A stretch of 64,000 bases of DNA from positions 62,001-126,000 of the forward strand of contig CAYPNF010000018.1 of assembly GCA_964411985.1 (NCBI GenBank). The letters run 5' to 3'. The notes beneath the pieces are model-generated. The model was not told the origin of the DNA. It did not search any database and saw only the letters and a program-made list of their open reading frames with translations. The position numbers and the translations under genes were made by a program. The stretch comes from CAYPNF01 sp964411985. Lineage in GTDB: Bacteria; Verrucomicrobiota; Verrucomicrobiia; Limisphaerales; J093. Shown piece after piece: positions 52,983 to 62,746 of the stretch (positions are counted from its first letter, which is position 1; each line of letters begins with the position of its first letter).

Positions 52983-54584
52983 TCAGTCGAGGGCGATCTT
53001 CTTCTGCCGATGGTTGGGGATTCCCAGTTTCCGCATGCGGCTGTAGAGCGTCGAGGGATTGAGCCCCAGTAAAGTGGCGGCACCCTTGGGTCCCTTGATA
53101 CGCCAGCGGGTTCTTTCAAGGGATTCGAGGATGTGCCTGCGCTCGGAGGAGGCGAGCGTTCCTGCCGGCGGTGTTCCGGAGTCCTCATCCAGAAGCAACG
53201 GGACACTGAGCGTATCCCCGGAGGTGACGATGACGCCGTGCTCGATGACGTTGCGCAACTCGCGCACGTTGCCTGGCCAGGGATGACGCTTGAAGGTCTC
53301 CATGGTATTTCGTCGCACCTTGGTGATCTTCTTACCCATGCGCGAGGAGAATTCCTTCAGAAAGGCCCAGACCAGCGCTGGGATGTCCTCGGTTCGCTCG
53401 TGGAGCGGCGGCACGCGGATGGGAAACACGTTGAGTCGGTAATAGAGGTCTTTCCGGAATCGTCCTGCGCGCAGATCCTCAGCCAGGTCACGGTTGGTAG
53501 CCGCGATGACGCGGACGTTCGCCTGGATGGTTTTAGGGCTGCCTAAACGCTCAAATTGGCCCTCCTGCAGGACGCGCAGCAGCTTGGCCTGGACCTCGAG
53601 TGACAACTCGCCAACCTCATCCAGGAAGATCGTTGAACCATCTGCAACCTCAAATCTTCCGGTCTGTCGCGTCAAAGCGCCCGTGAACGCACCTCTCTCC
53701 CGCCCGAAGAGTTCGCTTTCCACCAGCGCCGACGGCAGGGCAGCACAGTTGACCTTCACCATGATATGTCCTTTGCGGGGACTTAGACGATGGATTGCCT
53801 GAGCGATCAGTTCCTTGCCCGTTCCGGTCTCGCCGTAGATGAGCACCGAAGAGTCCGTAGGGGCCACCTGCTCCACCAGGCTAAGGACCCTCTGAATGGC
53901 AGGACTGCGTCCGATAATCGCCCCGTGCGTCTGGGTCACCTTGATCTCCTCCCTCAAGTAGTCGCTCTCTGCTTGGAGGCGATCCTTCAGCCTTCTGATT
54001 TCGGACAAGGAGTCTCGCAATGCATGGTCGACAGATTTACGGGCGAGCGCGCTGGCGAAGATTTGGGCGACCAGTTGAAGCCGTTTGACCACCGTTTCTG
54101 GCCAGACTCTTTCCTCCCGGGCGATGCTAAAGCCCAGAACACCGATGAGGTGATCTTCGCCGGCGGAGAGCGGAAAGATTAAGGTCGATTTGACCCCGTA
54201 CTGGTGCCACACTTCCCGATCGCGAGCTGCTTCCGGAGGGAGTGAGGCCATCGAGCTTACGGAGACAATCTTCCCCGCCAATAGCTGTCGCAAACACCAT
54301 GGGAACAGCTCCTCTCCTGAAACCCTCTCAGGTATTGGAGGACCGCCCAGAGGGCGGTAGAGATGAGTCATCCTGATGAATCGACGCGTGTTGTCCGCCC
54401 ATTGCCACAGGCCCGATAGATCAAATCCAAGACACTCGCAGACCCGGCGCTGGGCGTCCCCAATTTCAAGGTCCACCTCATCGGCGGGCACGTTAATAAA
54501 CTTTGACAGCAGATCCCCAATCAGCATCTCGAATCGCAAGCGCTCTTCGAGCTCTGCAATCAAGGGGGTGTCATCCGCTTTCAT
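52983..54584 (-). CDS. Sigma54-dependent activator with GAF-like sensor domain (NtrC family)
   Basis: 533 aa, no receiver domain. Residues 10-185 resemble a GAF sensor (FDLSGLWQWADNTRRF, LIFPLSAGEDHLIGVLGFSI), followed by a coiled linker and an AAA+ core: Walker A GETGTGKE at 251-258, ESELFGRERGAFTGA with the sigma54-contacting loop at 298-303, and STIFLDEVGEL (Walker B). A Fis-type helix-turn-helix is at the C-terminus (NPSTLYSRMRKLGI). It should bind enhancer DNA and activate sigma54 promoters in response to a small ligand bound by GAF, as in FhlA-like proteins. A likely site is the palindrome at 52795. Downstream of the kinase gene by 107 bases. Confidence 0.92.
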   Translation of the reverse strand: MKADDTPLIAELEERLRFEMLIGDLLSKFINVPADEVDLEIGDAQRRVCECLGFDLSGLWQWADNTRRFIRMTHLYRPLGGPPIPERVSGEELFPWCLRQLLAGKIVSVSSMASLPPEAARDREVWHQYGVKSTLIFPLSAGEDHLIGVLGFSIAREERVWPETVVKRLQLVAQIFASALARKSVDHALRDSLSEIRRLKDRLQAESDYLREEIKVTQTHGAIIGRSPAIQRVLSLVEQVAPTDSSVLIYGETGTGKELIAQAIHRLSPRKGHIMVKVNCAALPSALVESELFGRERGAFTGALTRQTGRFEVADGSTIFLDEVGELSLEVQAKLLRVLQEGQFERLGSPKTIQANVRVIAATNRDLAEDLRAGRFRKDLYYRLNVFPIRVPPLHERTEDIPALVWAFLKEFSSRMGKKITKVRRNTMETFKRHPWPGNVRELRNVIEHGVIVTSGDTLSVPLLLDEDSGTPPAGTLASSERRHILESLERTRWRIKGPKGAATLLGLNPSTLYSRMRKLGIPNHRQKKIALD

Positions 54585-54691
54585 CCGTTGATATGGTTTC
54601 CGGAGGGTACATTTCGAGAATGTCGATGTCTACTGGATTCCCCCGTTGGCAGGGGAGGGCACGAAGCCAAGGTCGATATTCAAAGGTGCGT

Positions 54692-57600
54692 TCAAGCCGG
54701 GGGAGGATTCTGCAGCGCCCGCTCTAGTTGCACTTGCGCGTCGGCGAAAGCATAGTTTTGAACGAGTGCCTGGAACTGTGTCCAAGTATCGCCGGCGAAC
54801 AGCGGCCGCAAAACCTCCTGTCTTGTCTCGATGAAATCGGCAGCGCCGGGGTCAAACTCGGACAGCAGAACGATCAAACGGGCGGCAGCTTCGCGTGACT
54901 CCGCTGGGTTGATCGACCCAGTCGAGCTGGGAATCACCTTTGCAGGTACGGTCGTGCTTAGCCCCATTCGCAGGTGGCTGACGAGGGGATCGAGCTTGGC
55001 TGCAACCTGCTGCATTGCGGGATCCAGTTCCACGGGTGGGGCCTTGGCACGAAGCAGTGTTTCGAGAACGCCTGCGACCGCCTGGACATCCCTGGCACCG
55101 ATGTTTCCGGCAACCCCTTTCAGGGTATGGGCGAGGCGCTCGGCAAGCGCTGCATCGCCTTGCGCCAACGCCGCTGAAATCTGCTCGAGAGCCGGGCCCT
55201 GCTGCTCGACGAATTGGCCCAGCAGTTTTCGATAAAGCTTCTGATTCCCAGCGACGCGAGTCAGGCCGTCTTTCGTGTCGAGGCCTGCGAATTCCGGTAG
55301 GGGATCACCCTGCTGCGTTTGGCTGCCTCCGGTCTCGCCTACTTTGCTGCGGTGAGGGTCTGCTTCAAGAACGGCGACCGTCTGCGTCGAGGGTGGGCAG
55401 GTTCCCTTGCTGATGGTGATGGGCGGCAGAGGCTGGGTTCTCTTGTAGAAGCGGGCCACGGTCTCGAACAACATCGCCGGGTCGATGGGCTTGCCGATGT
55501 GGTCATCCATGCCCGTCTCATGACAACGCTGGCGCTCCTCGATCGTCGCATGGGCGGTCATCGCGATGATGGGTAGCGTGCGGAAACGGTCGTCGGAGCG
55601 GAGCTTCGCAGTAGCCTGGTAGCCGTCCATTTCCGGCATCTGAATATCCATCAACACCAGATCGAATGGGACAGGCTGGATCGAGGTTGACAGAATGTCG
55701 ACCGCTACGCGCCCATTATTGGCGACTTTGACCGTGGCACCGACACCCTCGAGAAGCTCGACGGCAATCTGCTGATTGATCTCATTGTCTTCAGCCAGAA
55801 GAATACGCGCGCCTTGGAGCCGCGATTCCTGTACGCCCTCTCCAGCGGGCGCCGCTCCCTCCCCTGGATGAGCGAACACATTGACGAGCGCGTCCACGAT
55901 CATGGACTTCGTGACCGGTTTCACCAAGAAACCGTCCAGGTGCAACTTCTCGGCTTCGTCGCGGACTTCTTCGCGTCCGAAGGCGGTCACAAGCACAATG
56001 GCCGGGGGGTGGCTCAGGGTTTCGTCGCCCTTGATGAGGCGGCTGGCTTCCAAGCCGTCCATCCCGGGCATCCGCCAATCCATGAAGACGATGTCGTACG
56101 GATCGGTGGCGTCATGCTCTTTGACTGCTGCGACGGCCTCTCGTCCCGACGCGACGACGTCCACCCGACTGGTAAGAGTGCTCAAGGGTTCCTGCAAGAT
56201 CTCGCGGGCGGCTGAGTTGTCGTCCGCCACCAAAACACGCAGCAGGGCCAACCGCTGTGGAACTACGGAACCGGTCTTCCGTTCCACACCCACGCCGAGC
56301 CGGATGGTAAAATAGAACGTGCTCCCGACGCCCGGTTCACTTTCCAGCCAGACTCGCCCGCCCATCAACTCCACCAGCCGGCGACAAATCGTGAGCCCCA
56401 ATCCTGTGCCACCATGTTTGCGAGTGGTCGACATGTCGGCCTGGGTGAAGGGCTGGAATAGCTTGGCTGCCTGCTCCTTGGTCATCCCCATGCCGGTGTC
56501 GCGCACGGAGAACTTGAGTTGGACTCCATCCCCCGTGCGATCGATCAACTTGATGTTGAGTCTGATCTCTCCTTGCTCCGTGAACTTGACCGCATTGTTG
56601 ACAAAGTTGGTCAGAATCTGGCCCAGCCGCAAGGGGTCGCCCAGCAGATATTCCGGAATTCCGGGCTCAACGTGAGCGAGATACTCGAGGCCTTTTTCAT
56701 GCGCCTTCTGCGCCGTCAAGGTGGTGACCGAGCTAATCACATCGTCGAGCCTGAAACTCGTGGTTTCCATTTCCAGCTTGCCGGCCTCGATCTTGGAGAA
56801 ATCAAGCACGTCATTGATCACCGCCAGCAGCGAGGTCCCTGCATTGTGCACCTTGCTGACGTAGTCTCTTTGCTTGGGGGTAAGCTGTGTTTTCAGGGCG
56901 AGGTGCGACAGCCCGATGATGGCGTTCATCGGCGTGCGGATTTCGTGGCTCATGTTCGCCAGGAACATGGACTTCATCTGGGTGGCTTCTTCGGCCTTCT
57001 GCTTGGCGATCTGAAGTTCATCGGCTTGCTGCTGCGTCCGCCGTTGGACCTCACTCGCCAGGCGCAGGTCATCTTGCATGTGGGCCCGCTCTTGAAGCGC
57101 AGGCATCATGGCGTTGAAGGTATGAGCCAGGTCGCCCAACTCGTCATTGCTGATCACGCTGGCTCGTGCCGACCAGTCCCCTTGAGCGGCCTTGACCGCT
57201 GCTGCGCGAAGGGAACGGATGGGTCTGAGCAGCCGATAGGTGACCCAGCCAGCGCCGAGCGAGGCCAAAACAGCCATGCCGGCGATCCACCATTTCAGCT
57301 CTTCCGCCAGATTGCTCACGGGTTGATCGAACTGAGCGCGAGGTTGGACCACCGCGACCCTCCAGGGACGCTGGGTCATGCGTGTGTAACCTGCTACTTG
57401 TGGAAGGCCGTTCGCTCCGATGCCCATCAGGCACCCGCGGCTGTGCTTCTCTCTCAAAGCCCTGGCAAGCTCCTCTTCCCCCGCCGACTCAATTCGCTCG
57501 ACTCCGTACTGCAGTTTGGGATCGATCTGCTTCAAGGCTTCGGGAGAGAGGGTGCCGATGCTGTGATAAAGCTGCTTTGGGTTTGGGTGTGAGATGATGA

Positions 57601-58276
57601 TCTCATGGGCATCGATCACGACGGCGAACCCCTGGGTGGTTTGCTTGCTCACGTCGAGGCAAACTCGGTCGATGACCTCGCCTTTGAGCTTGAGCACGAC
57701 CACGCCGAGAAGCGTGCCGTCACGCTGTTTGATCGGTCCGGCCAGGAAAACACCGGGCTCGCGGGTCGTGACACCCATGGCAAGATCGGAAATGACATTC
57801 CCACCATTCAGGGCACGCCGCATATACTCTCGCGTGGCCTTGTAGTCGCGGCCAACCATGTTGGGGCTGGTGGAGACGATGCAGATGCCCTGGCTATCGG
57901 CGATGTAAGCCAGAGCCAGGTCTGGATCGCAAGACAAGAACTCCTTGAGCCATTGTTCCACGCCGGGAAGCAAATCCGCTCTCTGGGGGGGCGGAGTGGC
58001 GCACGCCTTCACTACCGTTTCGGTCAAGGCAACCACTCTTTGGAGGCGCTGCGCTTGGGAGAAAACCTGATCCAGCCGGGCTCCCGCGGTGGAGGCGATG
58101 AGTTGGAGATTTTGCTGGGCGGTGGCTCCGATGGCATCGACGCCGCGTCGGATGCTGATGGCACCTACAAGGATGAGAGGTACCACAACTGCGGGCAGAA
58201 GCAAAACGAGCATCTTACCCAAAATCGGCAGACGAAAACGGCGTATCCACAACGGAAATAAGTCAGAGTTTGCCAT
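54692..58276 (-). CDS. Hybrid sensor histidine kinase with dCache-like sensor, two receivers and Hpt
   Basis: 1194 aa from ATG 58276 (TTG 58303 would add nine residues). TM1 is at about 22-42, a periplasmic dCache-like sensor at 60-315, TM2 at 329-350 and HAMP at 350-402. HisKA has His444 (NMSHEIRTPMN); HATPase covers about 545-660 (DTGMGM, GGTGLGLTI). Receiver 1 is at 680-800 (Asp733) and receiver 2 at 823-945 (Asp877, LMDIQMPEMDG). An Hpt domain near 1010-1090 has His1050 (AHTLKG). This is a BarA/EvgS-type phosphorelay protein that would pass phosphate to a separate regulator. The neighbour activator lacks a receiver; the receiver-AlbA_2 protein at 45253 is one possible target, by inference only. 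Confidence 0.92.
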   Translation of the reverse strand: MANSDLFPLWIRRFRLPILGKMLVLLLPAVVVPLILVGAISIRRGVDAIGATAQQNLQLIASTAGARLDQVFSQAQRLQRVVALTETVVKACATPPPQRADLLPGVEQWLKEFLSCDPDLALAYIADSQGICIVSTSPNMVGRDYKATREYMRRALNGGNVISDLAMGVTTREPGVFLAGPIKQRDGTLLGVVVLKLKGEVIDRVCLDVSKQTTQGFAVVIDAHEIIISHPNPKQLYHSIGTLSPEALKQIDPKLQYGVERIESAGEEELARALREKHSRGCLMGIGANGLPQVAGYTRMTQRPWRVAVVQPRAQFDQPVSNLAEELKWWIAGMAVLASLGAGWVTYRLLRPIRSLRAAAVKAAQGDWSARASVISNDELGDLAHTFNAMMPALQERAHMQDDLRLASEVQRRTQQQADELQIAKQKAEEATQMKSMFLANMSHEIRTPMNAIIGLSHLALKTQLTPKQRDYVSKVHNAGTSLLAVINDVLDFSKIEAGKLEMETTSFRLDDVISSVTTLTAQKAHEKGLEYLAHVEPGIPEYLLGDPLRLGQILTNFVNNAVKFTEQGEIRLNIKLIDRTGDGVQLKFSVRDTGMGMTKEQAAKLFQPFTQADMSTTRKHGGTGLGLTICRRLVELMGGRVWLESEPGVGSTFYFTIRLGVGVERKTGSVVPQRLALLRVLVADDNSAAREILQEPLSTLTSRVDVVASGREAVAAVKEHDATDPYDIVFMDWRMPGMDGLEASRLIKGDETLSHPPAIVLVTAFGREEVRDEAEKLHLDGFLVKPVTKSMIVDALVNVFAHPGEGAAPAGEGVQESRLQGARILLAEDNEINQQIAVELLEGVGATVKVANNGRVAVDILSTSIQPVPFDLVLMDIQMPEMDGYQATAKLRSDDRFRTLPIIAMTAHATIEERQRCHETGMDDHIGKPIDPAMLFETVARFYKRTQPLPPITISKGTCPPSTQTVAVLEADPHRSKVGETGGSQTQQGDPLPEFAGLDTKDGLTRVAGNQKLYRKLLGQFVEQQGPALEQISAALAQGDAALAERLAHTLKGVAGNIGARDVQAVAGVLETLLRAKAPPVELDPAMQQVAAKLDPLVSHLRMGLSTTVPAKVIPSSTGSINPAESREAAARLIVLLSEFDPGAADFIETRQEVLRPLFAGDTWTQFQALVQNYAFADAQVQLERALQNPPPA

Positions 58277-58312
58277 GGTCGGGTTTTCGTTGAAGGGGGA
58301 CAAAAAGGCTCT

Positions 58313-58356
58313 CAGAAAGAGAAACCTGGTGTCCCAGCAGAAACCAGGACACCAGG
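58313..58356 (-). terminator. Probable rho-independent terminator of the DUF2959 gene
   Basis: Read on the - strand: CCTGGTGTCC (58356-58347), a 12-base loop, then GGACACCAGG (58334-58325), a perfect 10-bp stem. It is followed by TTTCTCTTTCT, then TTTTTG about 20 bases on. The stem lies 46 bases after the stop of the 58402 gene and before the kinase start, so it separates the two transcripts. Confidence 0.75.
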
Positions 58357-58401
58357 CCGAAGTGTTCGGGAAGAATGCCGAGCCTTCTCGGCAGGTGTAG
58401 A

Positions 58402-59055
58402 CTACTTTTTGGCGGTGGTTGTAAGCGATTGCTGCATACTGTCTAACTCTTTGATGGCATCAAAAAGGTGGGTCCGCACCACGCCGAGATTGAACTTGGC
58501 GCTGCTAACCGTCCCTTTGATGGCCTTGACACCTCCGGGTGTCAGGTCGTTGGCGAGCATCTTCTTGATATCGGCCAAGTCGGAGAGGTAGGGATTGAAG
58601 CTTGTTCCGGCGGCCTGCAGCTCTGCTGTCGCTTTGTCATAGCTCTTTTGGACCGCAGCGAGTCGTTTTTGGGCTTGCTTGCGCAGCTTCTCGTTGGCGA
58701 TGCCTTCGATATCCTGCTGCCAGGTGGCGAAGTGAGCCTTGGCATCCGCCTCCATGGCGGTGGAGCGCTTGACGGTCTTGGCGGCGTCGGCCTGGGCCTT
58801 GGTCACGTCCGCCACATAGGCATTATAGGTGGGCTTCATGTCGCCCTCCTTCTGTTTGACCAGGGCATCGATGCTGTTCACCGTGGCCTGGAGTTGGTCG
58901 CGAGTGGCGATCACTTCATCGCGGGTGGCCTGGATGGAGGCGGCCAGCTTTTCCTGGCTCGCCGAGGCCTGAGTGGCCAGCATAGCGAAGGCGAGCAGGA
59001 GCGCCTTGGGCCACGCAGCCCAAGCATTTGTGAGTAGGGTTTTTGTTGTGTTCAT
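58402..59055 (-). CDS. DUF2959 family exported coiled-coil protein
   Basis: 217 aa with a signal peptide (PKALLLAFAMLATQASAS). The rest is nearly all alpha-helical with heptad-like repeats: ATRDEVIATRDQLQATVNSID, FATWQQDIEGIANEKLRKQA and QKRLAAVQKSYDKATAELQ, ending in SLTTTAKK. The pattern and length match DUF2959 (PF11172), a periplasmic family of unknown role. It is the last gene before the terminator-like hairpin and lies 122 bases after the sulfatase gene. That 122-base gap has no recognised feature. Confidence 0.75.
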   Translation of the reverse strand: MNTTKTLLTNAWAAWPKALLLAFAMLATQASASQEKLAASIQATRDEVIATRDQLQATVNSIDALVKQKEGDMKPTYNAYVADVTKAQADAAKTVKRSTAMEADAKAHFATWQQDIEGIANEKLRKQAQKRLAAVQKSYDKATAELQAAGTSFNPYLSDLADIKKMLANDLTPGGVKAIKGTVSSAKFNLGVVRTHLFDAIKELDSMQQSLTTTAKK

Positions 59056-59177
59056 ATGGATCTATCTGTTGTTTCGTTGGTTTATGGTTTCGTTAAATGA
59101 CGATGTTTGAATTTATTCAGGCGGTTCAGTCGGAAAAGGGCAGGGCCCCCTCGCCAGCCAACCGCCTTGTTGGCCGT

Positions 59178-61604
59178 CTAGTCCGACAGGGCTTTCTTCA
59201 TAGCTGCCGTGCGCTGACCCAGATCCGCTTCCGCCTTGACGGCGGCCCCGACGGGCTTCACGTCCACGACGACCTTGAGAATCTTGCCCGTGAAGGCGTT
59301 GTCCCGCTCTTTATAGTCCGCAGTGACGGGTGTGGCGTCATCCATCCCCACGCCCGCAGTCTCATCAGCAGAGAAGATCATCCCCTGCGTACGCTCGATC
59401 CGGCCACTAGCGGCCTTCTCGCCGTTGATCAGAATGGTCGCGACTCCGCCCTTGCCGATTCCCCCGCCGTCGTAGTCGAAGTTCATGCGGAGGGTAGCCT
59501 TCCCCGCGGCCAGCGCCTGCGAGGCGGAGACCCTGTATTCCTCAAGCCCTAGGAAGTTGTAGCAGTAAGTCGGTTTGCCGTCCTTCACATAAAGGCTCCA
59601 GCCGCCGAAGCGGCCGCCTTGGGCCAGAATGACCCCACTGGGGGAACCTTCCGGGATCTCCACCTCCGCCGTGATGGAGAGCGAACGGTTCTTGATGTTG
59701 ATGAAGACGTTTTCGCTCATCGAGTTCATGCCCTCGGAAAGGGTGAGGGAAGTACGCTCTCCCATCAAGTCGGGCCGGCCCGCTGTTGCTGGTACGATAC
59801 GTTCGAGCAGTCGGTCATCGATCGGCAGGACGCGGTACTGGACTGCTTCCTTCATGAAGATATCTTGCAGTTCCTTGAGCTTTGCCGGGTTGGTCGCAGC
59901 CAGGTCGTTCGCCAGGCTGAAGTCCTGGCGTGTGTCGTAGAGTTCCCACTGGTCATTCTGCAGCTTTTGCCGGGGTACCTTCTCCCACGGGGCGCGGTGG
60001 ATGGTGCCGGCAAACCAACCGTCATGATAGATGGCGCGGTTGCCGAAGACCTCGAAGTACTGGGTCTTGTGGGTGCTCTTGGCGTCGGGTTGATCGAAGG
60101 TGTAAAGCATGCTCACCCCTTCAATAGGGCTCTGGACGGTACCGTTGACACTCTTGGGTTCGGGCAGGTTCGCCGCTTCGAGCACGGTGGGAGCTACATC
60201 AATGACATGGTGCCATTGCGGGCGGACCTGGTTCATGTTCTTGATTCGCTTGGGCCAGGAGACGATCAGGCCATTGCGGGTACCTCCGTAGTTGGAGGGA
60301 ATCTGCTTGGTCCACGTGAACGGCGCATCTCCCGCAACCGCCCAACCCGCGGCCATGTGCGGATAGGTGGAAGGCCCACCCCAATCGTCGTAGTGCTTGA
60401 GCATGTCTTGCACGGTCTCCTGAACGTTATTGAAGTAGGTCATCTCGCTGAACATGCCGCTCATGCCACCCTCGGCGCTCGTGCCATTGTCGCCCAGGAT
60501 GTAGAAGATCAGGGTGTTGTCGAACTGGCCAACATCGCTGATGGCATCGAACAGCCTGCCGATTTCGTGGTCGCAGTATTCGCCAAAGCCGGCATAGACT
60601 TCCATCTGCCGGGCGAAGAGCTTCTGTTCGTCGGCGGTTAAGGTATCCCAATTCTTGATGTCCTTGGGCTTGGGAGCCAGTTTTGTGCCTGGCGGCACAA
60701 CCCCCAGCGCGATCTGACGCGCCAGCGTCTCGTCCCGCAATTTGTCCCAGCCGCCATCGAATCGACCTTTGTTCTTGGCAATCCATTCTTTGGGCACATG
60801 GTGAGGCGCGTGGGTGGCACCCGGTGCGAAGTACATGAAGAAGGGTTTGTCCGGCGTGAGCGACTTCTGGAACTTCATCCAGGCGATGGCTTGGTCAGTC
60901 ATGTCGGTCATGAAGTTGTACCCGGGATGGTGCGGCGTGGGGATTCGGGTCATGCCGTCATAGAGCGTGGGTGCCCACTGATCGGTCTCACCACCGAAGA
61001 AACCGTAGAACTTGTCGAAGCCCGAACGAGTCGGCCAGCGGTCGGTCGGACCCGATGGGCTGACCTCCCACGGCGCAGTCTCGTGGTTCTTGCCAAAGAA
61101 TCCGGTGCTGTAACCGTTTAGGCGTAGCATTTCAGCCAGGGGCGCCACGCTGTTGGGGCGCTGGCCGGTGTTCCCCGGAAAAGCTGTGGCGGTTTCGGTG
61201 ATGCTCCCCATGTTGTTCATGTGGTGATTCCGACCCGAGAGGAGCGCTGTTCGTGTGGGGGAACAGAGTGCGGTGGTGTGAAAGTGGTTGTACCGCAGTC
61301 CCTTGCTGGCTAGGCGTTCCGCCGTAGGCATGCGCACTGGCCCGCCGAAGGCGCTGGGCATGCCAAAGCCCATGTCGTCCACAAGAACGATCAAAACGTT
61401 CGGAGCCTCCGCGGGCGCCTTGACCTCGAACCGTGGCGGCGGTTGAGTGTCGCGGGCGTCGAGCACCGTGCTGCGCGGGTAATCGGGCTCGCGGATCGGA
61501 AGAGTCGTTCGGTCCAGTTTCACCGCCGCACTCTGCGCTAGAGTGTGCGGGGCGAGGACTGCCGCGCCTAGCGCCAGGGCGAGGGTAACAGAGAATGGGT
61601 TCAT
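59178..61604 (-). CDS. Arylsulfatase, formylglycine type (S1), large form
   Basis: 808 aa with a signal peptide (LALGAAVLAPHTLAQ). TTALCSPTRTALLSGRN carries the C-x-P-x-R core with Cys114 as the formylglycine site; Asp76 and Asp77 (VDDMGF) are metal ligands. The chain is about 200 residues longer than the 600-aa sulfatase: the C-terminal part beyond residue 640 (LSITAEVEIPEGSPSGVILAQG, WSLYVKDGKPTYCYN) looks like a beta-sandwich, as in AtsA-like enzymes. It probably releases sulfate from a soluble or glycan ester in the periplasm. Between two small exported-protein genes, on the - strand. Confidence 0.92.
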   Translation of the reverse strand: MNPFSVTLALALGAAVLAPHTLAQSAAVKLDRTTLPIREPDYPRSTVLDARDTQPPPRFEVKAPAEAPNVLIVLVDDMGFGMPSAFGGPVRMPTAERLASKGLRYNHFHTTALCSPTRTALLSGRNHHMNNMGSITETATAFPGNTGQRPNSVAPLAEMLRLNGYSTGFFGKNHETAPWEVSPSGPTDRWPTRSGFDKFYGFFGGETDQWAPTLYDGMTRIPTPHHPGYNFMTDMTDQAIAWMKFQKSLTPDKPFFMYFAPGATHAPHHVPKEWIAKNKGRFDGGWDKLRDETLARQIALGVVPPGTKLAPKPKDIKNWDTLTADEQKLFARQMEVYAGFGEYCDHEIGRLFDAISDVGQFDNTLIFYILGDNGTSAEGGMSGMFSEMTYFNNVQETVQDMLKHYDDWGGPSTYPHMAAGWAVAGDAPFTWTKQIPSNYGGTRNGLIVSWPKRIKNMNQVRPQWHHVIDVAPTVLEAANLPEPKSVNGTVQSPIEGVSMLYTFDQPDAKSTHKTQYFEVFGNRAIYHDGWFAGTIHRAPWEKVPRQKLQNDQWELYDTRQDFSLANDLAATNPAKLKELQDIFMKEAVQYRVLPIDDRLLERIVPATAGRPDLMGERTSLTLSEGMNSMSENVFINIKNRSLSITAEVEIPEGSPSGVILAQGGRFGGWSLYVKDGKPTYCYNFLGLEEYRVSASQALAAGKATLRMNFDYDGGGIGKGGVATILINGEKAASGRIERTQGMIFSADETAGVGMDDATPVTADYKERDNAFTGKILKVVVDVKPVGAAVKAEADLGQRTAAMKKALSD

Positions 61605-61689
61605 TTTATGTCTGCCTTAGGGTTTGACGATGGATTCCGGCCGTTGTTCAACGGGAACGAGGGCGAGCTCAGACTCGCCCAGCGTGGGT

Positions 61690-62709
61690 CTAGGGCTTGC
61701 TGACCTCGAGAGCAAGGGTTTCCGTGACCCGGAAGACCACGAGATCGCCCACTTTGCGTTGTTTCAGGTCGATGTCATCCCGTACCGGAAACGTCTTGGT
61801 GGAACCATCTTCGAATCGCAGGGTGGCGGTGCGTTGCTGCTGATCGATGGCGGTCACCGTGGCGCTAATCCGCGCTGTCCCCGCCATCACGCCGCCCGGC
61901 TTGGCTCCCTTTGGCGCCAAAGCAACGAGCTCTGCCGCCTGATCGTTTGCCACCTCACCCGGCTTGCCCATCTGCACGATCATTTCTTCGGTGGCTGTGA
62001 CCTTAAGTTGATCGCCAAGTTGGATTTGCTCGAAATTGATCGCCTCTGGCCCGACCTTCACCGTTTTCTTGATGCCATCCGCGCTGACGAGAGTCAGCTT
62101 GCGGTTGGGCTTGTCGATCAAGGCCACCGTGGCCACCCACTCGTAGGTTTTGACCACAATTCCGCCCGGGATTCCTTCTGCCAATGCGACGCCACCCATG
62201 CCCTCACCTGTGATACGGCCTTCAATCGGCACCAGCGGGATCTCTGCGGCCAACTGCAGCTTGACCGCCAAGTCGAGCCTGTTTTCCACTTGCGCGAACC
62301 GAAGGCTCTTCTCCGGCGAGAGGACCTGGGCACATTTTTTGAGGTAAGTGGCGCGTGTGGACGCCTGTTTCTTTTCCAGGTTGGTGAGTTCCTTAAGCAT
62401 GCCCTTGGCACGACCCTCGGGTGTGTTGGGGTAGTATCCGGCGTATTCCTTTACGAGTTTCACGAGGCCATCCGCCACCAAGTCCATCTCGGCGCGATAC
62501 TGGCGATACAGCGGCCAGAATTTCTCGGCCTCCGCCGGCGTCAGGTGAAGGGATTCCTCAACAACCGCCTGTCGGTCGGCCTTCAGGACGCTGCGGGCCA
62601 CCGCGATGGGATCTTGGGCTGTTGGGGCAGCGGCCTGCCCTGAGGGGAGGTTGAGAACTGTTGCTATGAAGGAGGTGAGGACAGTGAAGCGATGGTAGGC
62701 TGTGATCAT
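61690..62709 (-). CDS. Exported protein with Spy/CpxP-like helical N-terminus and beta C-terminus
   Basis: 339 aa, family not firmly recognised. After a signal peptide (TVLTSFIATVLNLPSGQA), residues 35-140 are helical with HLTPAEAEKFWPLYRQYRAEM and LTNLEKKQASTRATYLKK, which resembles the LTXXQ-type periplasmic fold of CpxP/Spy. Residues 180-339 contain two beta-rich repeats (VATVALIDKPNRKLTLVSADG; ISATVTAIDQQQRTATLRFEDGSTKTF), similar in style to DUF5666 beta barrels. Might sense or bind a ligand or protect envelope proteins. Upstream of the large sulfatase gene by 85 bases and downstream of the 232-aa gene by 37 bases. Confidence 0.55.
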   Translation of the reverse strand: MITAYHRFTVLTSFIATVLNLPSGQAAAPTAQDPIAVARSVLKADRQAVVEESLHLTPAEAEKFWPLYRQYRAEMDLVADGLVKLVKEYAGYYPNTPEGRAKGMLKELTNLEKKQASTRATYLKKCAQVLSPEKSLRFAQVENRLDLAVKLQLAAEIPLVPIEGRITGEGMGGVALAEGIPGGIVVKTYEWVATVALIDKPNRKLTLVSADGIKKTVKVGPEAINFEQIQLGDQLKVTATEEMIVQMGKPGEVANDQAAELVALAPKGAKPGGVMAGTARISATVTAIDQQQRTATLRFEDGSTKTFPVRDDIDLKQRKVGDLVVFRVTETLALEVSKP

Positions 62710-62746
62710 AGGTGTACTGTATTTGAAAGTTGGTCATTTGGAAACT

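Noticed and set aside
57594..58400. + strand frames across the kinase gene start
   Set aside because: Shadows of the kinase N-terminus and the spacer; no motifs.
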